From Chlorobiota bacterium (lineage in GTDB: Bacteria > Bacteroidota > Bacteroidia > Bacteroidales > JAADJA01): DNA of 13,610 bases. The stretch's first letter is position 1. Each line of letters starts with the position of its first letter. The translations under genes and the position numbers were made by a program. Positions 1 through 5,635 of this stretch are shown here, in pieces. The DNA lies in NCBI GenBank assembly GCA_030592565.1, contig JAUVIX010000056.1, forward strand, positions 1 to 13,610, read 5' to 3'. Under the pieces are notes generated by a model. The model was not told the DNA's origin. It was given only the letters and a program-made list of their open reading frames with translations, and searched no databases.

Positions 1-291
1 CATTTCGGTCATGCAGAACAGTTTTTAGTTTTTGATACAGAAAACAATCAAATTTCAGGAACTAAAGCCCATTCTCCTCCCCCACACGAGCCGGGAACCT
101 ATCCACGATGGCTTGGCTCTTTGGGAGTTACTGACATCATTGCCGGAGGATTGGGTCAGAGAGCAATTGACATTTTCCTACAAAATGGAATTAATGTTTA
201 TACTGGAGTTAATATCGCTACCCCCGAAGAACTTGTTATGCAGCTACTTAATGGCACACTAGTAGCTGGTGTGAATCTATGTGATCATTAA
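1..291 (+). CDS. NifX/NifB-type iron-molybdenum cofactor biosynthesis family protein (5' partial)
   Basis: Frame 1 is open from the first base to a TAA at 289-291 and encodes the last 96 residues of a protein whose start lies outside the window. The sequence opens with HFGHA, continues with a segment rich in Pro and His (SPPPHEPG), then the glycine motif AGGLGQRA, and GINVYTG, and ends in CDH. This pattern is typical of the dinitrogenase iron-molybdenum cofactor biosynthesis family (NifX, NafY, NifB C-terminal domain). Family members bind iron-sulfur or FeMo-co precursors. Small stand-alone members occur in many anaerobes that do not fix nitrogen, so the name does not prove nitrogen fixation. 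A shorter ATG ORF in another frame (32-262) is only a shadow. No neighbour in the window points to a nif cluster, and the downstream genes appear to have their own promoter. Confidence 0.85.
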   Translation, partial: HFGHAEQFLVFDTENNQISGTKAHSPPPHEPGTYPRWLGSLGVTDIIAGGLGQRAIDIFLQNGINVYTGVNIATPEELVMQLLNGTLVAGVNLCDH

Positions 292-330
292 GGTTTTTAT
301 TGATTTCAACATTATCAGACAACCTTTTTG
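290..330 (+). terminator. Possible weak terminator after the NifX-like gene
   Basis: AAGGTT at 290-295 can pair with AACCTT at 321-326, and inside it TGAT (301-304) pairs with ATCA (314-317). A run of five T closes the right arm (325-329). The stem is imperfect and AT-rich, so this is only a plausible terminator separating the first gene from the operon that follows. Confidence 0.3.
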
Positions 331-372
331 CGAATAAATCTCTCTTTAATGGAGATTGGAATATCTATTTTG

Positions 373-380
373 TATTTTTG
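373..380 (+). promoter_or_regulatory. Candidate Bacteroidota -7 promoter element for the HlyD-VTC-DUF4956 operon
   Basis: TATTTTTG matches the TAnnTTTG -7 consensus of Bacteroidota primary promoters and lies 24 bases before the operon's first ATG. A good -33 TTTG at the usual distance is not visible; only a TTG at 356-358 is close, with a spacing shorter than usual. The location in the only gap between two same-strand gene groups supports it. Confidence 0.4.
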
Positions 381-404
381 CAATTAATAAATCGTAGATA
401 ATTA

Positions 405-1460
405 ATGAGATTTAACAGACGCCATATACTCCTCATCATTCTTCTACTAACAGTAATAGTGATATTCCTGCCAATTAAAGTACACTACAGTTTTCAGGCA
501 ACATCTTTCGTATATCCTGCAAAAGAATGGAATTTAAAAAGAGGTCAGGGCGATTCATATACCAGTGAGTTGTATAATCTGAAGACCAATTCTGTGAGCA
601 ATGTAAAAAGCTACATATTTGAAAGAGGCGATATTCCTGAGGTGCATATAAAAGCAGGTTTGACATCTAACAGTTTCATAACAAAAAGTGATACAATTGC
701 ATATATTCGTTCCTATTTCATCGAAAATGAATTGACACGATTGCGTAGTTTGAAAGCTGTAGAAGAAGCCGCACTAAATGCCAAAATAGCAGGTGAAAAG
801 AAGGAACTTATTGATATTGCAAAACAAAAATTTGAATATGCGAAACAAAAATTAATACTTGATGAAAAAACCTTCACACGACAAAAATTACTTTTTAAGG
901 ATAGTATTATTCCTATGGCAGAATTTGAAATTGCTGAGAACTCATATAGCCTTGCAAAGATTAATGTTCAAATAGCCCATACCGATTTACTTTCAATACA
1001 GACAGGAGTCAAGTCAGAAGAAATCTTGTTAATTGAGAAGAGGATAGAATCCTATTCAAACGAAATCCAGACATTTTCTAATCTTCAAAAACAATATTAT
1101 ATAACCCCATTAATTGACGGTCTTGTGAGTTTTAAAACAGATGTTGAAACTATTATTTCTGTAACTGACACGAATCAGCTCATTTTAAAAATACCCATAA
1201 AAATTCACAACATCCAATATTTAAAAAACCTTACAGCAATAAAATTTTCAGTTCCGGGTTATGATAACAGAATTGATGCATCTTTCATTGATCTGGAGGA
1301 AAATGTCAATTTTCAGGCTAACCAGCAGATGGTAATTGCTAAAGCACTTATTCATTCAAATTATAAAATCTATCAGGGAATGGCCGTTCAATGTAAGATT
1401 ATTTGTGATAAAATAACTATCTTTGAATTTTTAAAAAGAGGAATACATCTTCGATTGTAA
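405..1460 (+). CDS. HlyD-like periplasmic adaptor (membrane-fusion protein)
   Basis: This 351-residue protein has one N-terminal membrane segment (about residues 7-23), so most of it should lie in the periplasm. Residues about 66-104 resemble the first half of a lipoyl/barrel-sandwich domain (ERGD...KSDTIAYIRS). Residues about 105-230 are a long Lys/Glu-rich alpha-helical hairpin, and the second lipoyl half and a beta-barrel part follow from about 231. At the hairpin tip R159 and L163 have the spacing of the R-x3-L-x6-S signature used by adaptors to dock on TolC-like channels, but the last position is Pro170 instead of Ser. HlyD-family proteins normally link an inner-membrane transporter to an outer-membrane channel. 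Neither an ABC nor an RND transporter is nearby. The gene ends only 3 bases before the VTC-domain gene, which indicates co-transcription and suggests its partners are the next two products. The fold assignment is fairly secure; the partner is unknown. Confidence 0.75.
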   Translation: MRFNRRHILLIILLLTVIVIFLPIKVHYSFQATSFVYPAKEWNLKRGQGDSYTSELYNLKTNSVSNVKSYIFERGDIPEVHIKAGLTSNSFITKSDTIAYIRSYFIENELTRLRSLKAVEEAALNAKIAGEKKELIDIAKQKFEYAKQKLILDEKTFTRQKLLFKDSIIPMAEFEIAENSYSLAKINVQIAHTDLLSIQTGVKSEEILLIEKRIESYSNEIQTFSNLQKQYYITPLIDGLVSFKTDVETIISVTDTNQLILKIPIKIHNIQYLKNLTAIKFSVPGYDNRIDASFIDLEENVNFQANQQMVIAKALIHSNYKIYQGMAVQCKIICDKITIFEFLKRGIHLRL

Positions 1461-1463
1461 CTA

Positions 1464-2234
1464 ATGAGACACGAGTTCAAATATATTGTTCACGAAAGTA
1501 AAATTGACACACTTAGGCAAATGGTTCTGCCATTTGTTAATATTGATAAATTTGCTGACGCATCTGATAGTAATCATTATACTGTAAGGTCAATATACTT
1601 TGATACACCAAGATATGATTTCTACTTTGAAAAAATTGATGGAATAAAGAACAGGAAAAAAGTAAGACTACGAGGATACGATAAGGAGGATATTAGTAAT
1701 ACTGTTTTTTTGGAGATTAAACGAAAATATGATTCCCCGATAATAAAATACAGAGCTCCTGTAAAATTTGGAGATGCCATTGATATTTTTAGACAATCCA
1801 GGATTAATGGACATATCATCTTGCGTGACAGCTTCCCACAAGGTTATGAAAACTCTAAAAGATTTTTTTATCAGGTTTACAGTAAAAATCTCAGGCCTGT
1901 TGTTCTTGTTATTTATGAAAGAGAAGCTTATTTAAGCAAATTTGATGAAACCGTCAGAATAACTTTTGATAAGAACTTAAGGAGCTCTCCTTATCCTTCT
2001 TTGCCTCAGTTATATAGTGAAGAAAATGCAAAGCGGTCAATTCCCGGGCATTTTATTCTTGAAGTGAAATTTAATAATCATTTTCCCGGATGGCTTTCTC
2101 CTGTTATTTCAAGGCTTGGCTTAAAAAAACAGTCTGCATCAAAATATGTAATAACAATGGATACAAATAGAATTGCAAATCGTTTATCGAAATCAACAGT
2201 ATATACAAGGTCAAAATGGTTTAATTCCTACTAA
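1464..2234 (+). CDS. VTC-domain protein (polyphosphate polymerase fold)
   Basis: This 256-residue cytosolic protein is a VTC domain over nearly its whole length. VTC domains belong to the CYTH/triphosphate-tunnel superfamily, and the yeast Vtc4 member polymerises polyphosphate from ATP. The paired charged residues that line the tunnel are visible: E4-x-K6, R42 and D47 in RSIYFD, K66-x-R68-x-R70, E84-x-K86-x-K88, Y151-x-R153, R165 in VRITFD, E200-x-K202, and S226-K227 near the end. Nothing essential appears to be missing, so an active enzyme is likely, though the product has not been shown for bacterial members of this type and a sensing role is possible. There is no membrane segment; the adjacent DUF4956 protein (11 bases downstream) would supply the membrane anchor or channel. 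VTC and DUF4956 genes occur side by side in many bacteria. Confidence 0.85.
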   Translation: MRHEFKYIVHESKIDTLRQMVLPFVNIDKFADASDSNHYTVRSIYFDTPRYDFYFEKIDGIKNRKKVRLRGYDKEDISNTVFLEIKRKYDSPIIKYRAPVKFGDAIDIFRQSRINGHIILRDSFPQGYENSKRFFYQVYSKNLRPVVLVIYEREAYLSKFDETVRITFDKNLRSSPYPSLPQLYSEENAKRSIPGHFILEVKFNNHFPGWLSPVISRLGLKKQSASKYVITMDTNRIANRLSKSTVYTRSKWFNSY

Positions 2235-2245
2235 AATTCTATAAT

Positions 2246-2929
2246 ATGTTTGATCAATTTCAAAATATAGAGCTATTTCCTGTAACTATTTTAGATGTAT
2301 TTACCAATTTGATGGTTGCTTTGGCATGCGGTATTATCATAGCTGTTGTTTATAGGTTCATTTACAAAGGTCCAAGCTATTCGGTAACTTATGTCAACTC
2401 ACTGGTACTTCTGGCATTAGTAACATCTTTAGTGATGTTGGTTATTGGCAACAATCTGGCGCGAGCATTTGGATTAGTAGGTGCTATGTCGATTATCCGT
2501 TTCAGAACAGCAGTAAGAGATGTTCAGGATATTGTTTTCATCTTTTTTTCGCTTGCTGTTGGTATGGCCTCCGGGGTTGGACTCCATCTAATAGCATTGG
2601 TTAGCACCATTACAATTAGTATTATTGCTGTTGTTCTTGTAACTTTTAACTTCGGTGCACCAAGAAAAAGGGAGTATTTATTGCAGGTAGCATTTGTATC
2701 AACTCCTGAGAATGAATCAAGCCTCGAATCAACCTTAAGAAAACATTGCAGAAAGCTAAGAATGGTAAATATGAAAAACCTGGGCGATAAAAATATGGAA
2801 ATTTTTTATCATGTTAGTTTTAAGAATAAAAATAAAAGCAGCGAGTTACTTAGAGAATTAGATGAGTTTAATCAAATTCTAAATGTGAATCTTTTCTTTG
2901 ATGAGGACGATACAGATACCTCATTTTAG
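2246..2929 (+). CDS. DUF4956 multi-pass membrane protein
   Basis: This 227-residue protein has hydrophobic segments at about 20-38, 50-68, 95-112 and 113-134, followed by a soluble, charged C-terminal domain (about 140-227) that ends in an acidic tail. Between the second and third segments lies the family hallmark GLVGAMSIIRFRT (77-88) followed by VRD, which resembles the conserved loop of the MgtC/SapB family. This is the pattern of DUF4956. Its biochemical function is not established. It is the last gene of the operon and follows the VTC-domain gene by 11 bases, the pairing usually seen for this family. A likely role is a membrane partner of the VTC enzyme, guiding or sensing a polyanionic product; this is inference from the pairing and the conserved Arg residues in the membrane loop. 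Confidence 0.85.
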   Translation: MFDQFQNIELFPVTILDVFTNLMVALACGIIIAVVYRFIYKGPSYSVTYVNSLVLLALVTSLVMLVIGNNLARAFGLVGAMSIIRFRTAVRDVQDIVFIFFSLAVGMASGVGLHLIALVSTITISIIAVVLVTFNFGAPRKREYLLQVAFVSTPENESSLESTLRKHCRKLRMVNMKNLGDKNMEIFYHVSFKNKNKSSELLRELDEFNQILNVNLFFDEDDTDTSF

Positions 2930-2966
2930 ATATTCCTGATTCCAACTTCAGAAAATCCCAATATAA

Positions 2967-3587
2967 TTATTCATTTATCCCCACATACAGCCCGTTTCCA
3001 TTTTCGGAATAGAGAATTTTTGTTTTGGAAAAAAGGTGTTTCATCTCCTCATCGAAGCCCTTTTTGAAATTTATGTAATCACTTCTCTCCAGAAATTCCA
3101 GTATCTGGATTGCAGGTGATGTCTTTTTGTAAAAATCGTGAATCACGACATATCGTTTTGCAACACGCTTCATCTCAGACAAAACACGGGTGCGCTTATC
3201 TTTTTTCATACCATGTAATACAAAAGAAGCGGTCACAAGATCAAAAGAGTTATCTTTAAACATTTTAAGGTTCTCACCACTCCCCTGCTCAAAGGTTAAT
3301 TCAGGGTGGTTTTTTTTAGCCTGCAAAACCATTTTTTCGGAAAAATCAACACCACATGCTTCAGATAATCCATGTTCGTCAATAGCTGCTAACCAAGCAC
3401 CTGTTCCTGAGCCCACATCAAGTGCGGTCAACTTTTTCAATGGAATATTTTTATTAAGCAAAGCCACCATAGCGATATACTCCTGTTTAATAGAATTATC
3501 TATCAAACCATAAACAGGAGCTATCAGGTTAAAAATAAACTTTGCCCTTTTATCTTCATCTTTCGAAAAATAATGGAATATACTCAT
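2967..3587 (-). CDS. Class I SAM-dependent methyltransferase (UbiE-like)
   Basis: This 206-residue protein has the Rossmann methyltransferase pattern. Motif I is DVGSGTG at 57-63, the acidic residue after strand 2 is D81 in GVDFSE, and NSFDLVTASFVLHG lies at about 113-126. A segment following it (VVIHDFY) fits the later strand. The N-terminal part (FNLIAPVYGLID) resembles the ubiquinone/menaquinone-type methyltransferases, whose substrates are small molecules or quinones. No quinone gene is near, so the substrate cannot be named. The gene converges on the DUF4956 gene with a 37-base gap in which no strong terminator was seen. Upstream of its ATG is a 127-base gap containing short tandem repeats, and no clear promoter was found there, so transcription may come from the gene above. 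Confidence 0.85.
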   Translation of the reverse strand: MSIFHYFSKDEDKRAKFIFNLIAPVYGLIDNSIKQEYIAMVALLNKNIPLKKLTALDVGSGTGAWLAAIDEHGLSEACGVDFSEKMVLQAKKNHPELTFEQGSGENLKMFKDNSFDLVTASFVLHGMKKDKRTRVLSEMKRVAKRYVVIHDFYKKTSPAIQILEFLERSDYINFKKGFDEEMKHLFSKTKILYSENGNGLYVGINE

Positions 3588-3657
3588 ATATTAAAAAAAC
3601 AAAACCATAACACCACGTACATGGTCGCGCCTATCTACCATAACATCAAGCGCATAA

Positions 3658-3721
3658 CCCATAACAAATAACCCATAACAAATAACGCATAACCCTTAAC
3701 TCTAACTCTTAACTCTAACCT
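3658..3721. repeat. Two adjacent short tandem duplications (14-bp and 13-bp units)
   Basis: Two perfect copies of CCCATAACAAATAA occupy 3658-3671 and 3672-3685. After a related 10-base stretch (CGCATAACCC) come two near-identical 13-base copies, TTAACTCTAACTC (3696-3708) and TTAACTCTAACCT (3709-3721). The last copy runs over the TAG stop codon (3715-3717) and the last sense codon of the NTF2-like gene. Slippage during replication is the simplest origin. Confidence 0.8.
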
Positions 3722-4173
3722 CCATAAGGAATCGAAGAGTGATGTAGGTCTATTTTCAAACCATCATCTGTTTTTATGTAGCCAAAAGTATATTCTACTT
3801 TCGTTTCATCTCCGTTCAAATCCGTAAAATAATAATTTCCCATTGCAATTGCCCTGTTCTCCTCCAATATCATCCCGGCATTTTCAAACCGCACCTTTGT
3901 CCAGGGCTGCAGAGCAAAGCCATGATCTTCAGGATATTTTTTACTTCCTCCTATAAAATAGGATTTTGCAGCTTCCAGATTAGGACGAAACTGAATTTCA
4001 GCGGCTTTAGTAGGTTTGAAAAGAATTTCCTTATCGTCCACTGCATAAAGTTTTTTAATCTGTATCTCAGCTTCCTTTTCACAAAGCGCCATATTGGTTT
4101 TAAGACTACCTATCTTAACAAGTGCATTTCCCCAGGCTTTCTGCGCTGCCAGTACTTCTTTTTTTGTTATCAT
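3715..4173 (-). CDS. NTF2/SnoaL-like protein with C-terminal HHSSIPY motif
   Basis: From the ATG at 4173 this encodes 152 residues; a TTG three codons upstream (4182) is in frame but is a less likely start. The protein has conserved stretches FKPTKAAE, FRPN, YPEDHGFALQPWTKVRFENAG, AMGNYYFTDLNG, KVEYTFGY and HHSSIPY at the end. It resembles a group of NTF2-like/SnoaL-like small proteins related to the CaMKII association domain. From memory, relatives are sometimes labelled phosphoribosyl-AMP cyclohydrolase; none of the zinc-ligand features of that enzyme are evident here and I would not use that name. The fold usually forms a cone with a pocket for a small ligand. No signal peptide is present, so it should be cytosolic. 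Function is unknown. A well-formed promoter lies 69-101 bases upstream of the ATG. Confidence 0.8.
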   Translation of the reverse strand: MITKKEVLAAQKAWGNALVKIGSLKTNMALCEKEAEIQIKKLYAVDDKEILFKPTKAAEIQFRPNLEAAKSYFIGGSKKYPEDHGFALQPWTKVRFENAGMILEENRAIAMGNYYFTDLNGDETKVEYTFGYIKTDDGLKIDLHHSSIPYGG

Positions 4174-4241
4174 AATTATCAATATTTAATTATTGATTAG
4201 CAGTTTAACATCCTAGAAATCGGATTGTTTTAATTTCGGTT

Positions 4242-4274
4242 CAAATATATGAATTTTTCAATCTAACTCCCAAA
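4242..4274 (-). promoter_or_regulatory. Bacteroidota-type promoter for the NTF2-like gene
   Basis: Read on the minus strand, TTTG at 4274-4271 is followed after 21 bases by TATATTTG at 4249-4242. This fits the -33 TTTG and -7 TAnnTTTG consensus. It would start transcription near 4236, leaving a leader of roughly 60 bases. It lies just downstream of the stop codon of the hypothetical gene at 4303, so the NTF2-like gene is probably its own unit. Confidence 0.5.
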
Positions 4275-4302
4275 GAACATCAACTATATAAAACAAATCC
4301 CC

Positions 4303-4827
4303 CTATTTCAAGTTTAAGTTTGGTCTTGGTTTATTTAACCATTTTTTTATTTCCTTCTTCGTTTCCAGAATTTTATCTAAATAATCCTGGCAGCTTTGTA
4401 AACTGCCAGATACTTGATAATAATCATCTTGTTCAGCAAGAACTAGGTGTTCCGACCAACTTCCAATAACATAGTAATCCGTCATATTATTTTGAAACTT
4501 ATTTTTGAATGTCACTTCAAAATATCCTAGAAGCTTAGCTATCTTTTCAGGTACAAATGGATCATCTTTGTACTTTATAAATTTCAATTTATCATAATAA
4601 GACTTCTGTATTATCAGATTATTTGCTAAATCTGAACTTCCCAATTTCTTATCCTCACCTTTGAAGAATTTAATTTCAAATGGTTCAGGTGTTTTTAGAT
4701 TACCATCAATTCTAATTCGAAAAAATTCAATTGAAGTAATCTGTAATACTTCAATTAATTCGTAAACCACCTCCAGTTGTTTTTCAATTATTGGTTTATC
4801 TATTCTACGATATATCCTACTTAGCAA
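4303..4827 (-). CDS. Hypothetical soluble protein, probably the C-terminal part of a split membrane-anchored protein
   Basis: I do not recognise this family. The open frame runs from a TGA upstream (4843-4845) to the TAG at 4303-4305. The only available start near the top is TTG at 4827; no ATG occurs in the first hundred codons. As given it encodes 174 residues, Lys/Glu/Ile-rich, with no signal peptide or membrane segment of its own and a predicted mix of helices and strands. The opening residues (IYRRIDKPIIEKQLE) look like a juxtamembrane helix. Immediately upstream, in the neighbouring frame and overlapping by 11 bases, is a 40-residue ORF that ends in a membrane helix. Together they would make one protein of about 210 residues with an N-terminal anchor and cytosolic domain. 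Either a frameshift or a non-ATG coupled start explains the arrangement. Confidence 0.55.
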   Translation of the reverse strand: MLSRIYRRIDKPIIEKQLEVVYELIEVLQITSIEFFRIRIDGNLKTPEPFEIKFFKGEDKKLGSSDLANNLIIQKSYYDKLKFIKYKDDPFVPEKIAKLLGYFEVTFKNKFQNNMTDYYVIGSWSEHLVLAEQDDYYQVSGSLQSCQDYLDKILETKKEIKKWLNKPRPNLNLK

Positions 4828-4939
4828 GCCAAAAAGTTGCCATCATCGCAATTGATGATAACACACCAAATATAATCGCAACATAATCCCAAAAATCCCT
4901 TTGATCAAGAGCATAAATTGCTTTAGTTATTTCATCCAT
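4817..4939 (-). CDS. Small membrane-anchor ORF upstream of, and overlapping, the hypothetical gene
   Basis: An ATG at 4939 opens a 40-residue frame ending at TAG (4819-4817). It starts with a polar, acidic section (MDEITKAIYALDQRDFW) and then has one hydrophobic helix at about residues 19-38 ending in AK. This is the layout of the N-terminal anchor of a membrane-tethered cytosolic protein. Moving into the downstream frame needs the loss of one base; the five-A run at 4831-4835 (five T on the coding strand) is the obvious site, and removing one would give an uninterrupted reading frame across both ORFs. It may be an independent small protein, one half of a frameshifted gene, or a phase-variable switch. 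Confidence 0.5.
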   Translation of the reverse strand: MDEITKAIYALDQRDFWDYVAIIFGVLSSIAMMATFWLAK

Positions 4940-5635
4940 AAAAACATCTATTTTAATTTTATAATATTTATCTGTACTGATTACATTCAATAGCAAAACA
5001 AAATTGGGATTAATTTTGCAAAAAATACGATTTCTAACCCATCACTTATTAACATTTTTTGTTGAAAAACACTTGGATACCCCGCTATTAAGGCAATTGC
5101 ATATGAAAATATTTCATTAGAAATCATACACATCTAATAAGGATGAACGGCAAATTGCACATAAATTTTCAAAACTACAGGCTGAATATATTATTATTCT
5201 AATTGTTTTTTCGTTACTTTGTCTTGATACAAAGTAACCAAAGATCAAGAAATAACGAAGCTATCAGCCCGCATGCCTCCCCACGCCCGCCGTTTTTTCG
5301 GGCCCACGCACAAATAAATGCGTTGCATTTATAAAAGTAGCAATCGCTTGAGATTGCCTGGTGGCATTAAGTTTTTTCACGTAGTTTTTCCACCGCAGCA
5401 AATTGGCGATGGCCTTTTGTAAGAAATCCTTGAATGGCTAAAATATCAAATAACCATTTCGATTGTACCTGTTAGATAATTTTCTATCTGAATACCTTTT
5501 CAGGGCTTGGGTTTCGTGGAAATTGCGAGGATGAGAAAAACAGAGAAAAAATTTCATTCCGATATTTATCGAAATGACTTTTTGTTACTTTTGTGTTTTA
5601 GTGGCTAATTTTAAAGAATTTATGTCACAAAAACA
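4940..5635. other. Gene-free intergenic region
   Basis: No open frame with coding character was found in these roughly 700 bases. The left part (4940-5200) is plain AT-rich sequence that should hold the promoter of the minus-strand hypothetical gene, but no exact TAnnTTTG with a -33 partner was found. The right part (about 5206-5600) is more GC-rich in places and packed with hairpins; it is listed separately. One minus-strand frame around 5480-5370 reads as a short protein-like stretch but is broken by stops. Confidence 0.6.
5206..5600. repeat. Hairpin-rich element, probable interspersed repeat
   Basis: Several perfect inverted repeats follow one another. GTTACTTTGT (5213-5222) pairs with ACAAAGTAAC (5229-5238). 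CCCG/CGGG lie at 5286-5289 and 5299-5302. ATAAATGC (5314-5321) pairs with GCATTTAT (5325-5332) over a 3-base loop. GCAATC (5340-5345) pairs with GATTGC (5352-5357). Near the far end, CGATATTTATCG occupies 5560-5571 inside ATTTC/GAAAT (5551-5555, 5571-5575). The two ends carry similar direct sequences (TTTTTTCGTTACTTTGT near 5206 and TTTTTGTTACTTTTGT near 5579). Composition in the 5260-5310 part is richer in GC than the surroundings. This suggests a non-coding mobile repeat (MITE-like or REP-like); membership of a family is inferred, not shown. Confidence 0.45.

Noticed and set aside
32..262. 76-residue ATG ORF on the plus strand
   Set aside because: It is a frame-2 shadow of the partial NifX-like gene, which reads through in frame 1 with clear family motifs.
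3658..3721. Telomere-like or origin-type repeat (CTAACTCTTAACTC)
   Set aside because: Only two copies of each unit occur between two ordinary genes, which fits local duplication.
4174..4182. TTG start for the NTF2-like gene
   Set aside because: An ATG three codons later precedes the conserved ITKKEVLAAQ start and is the simpler choice.
5370..5480. Protein remnant on the minus strand within the hairpin element
   Set aside because: One frame reads for about 30 protein-like residues but is closed by stops on both sides and matches no family I recognise.
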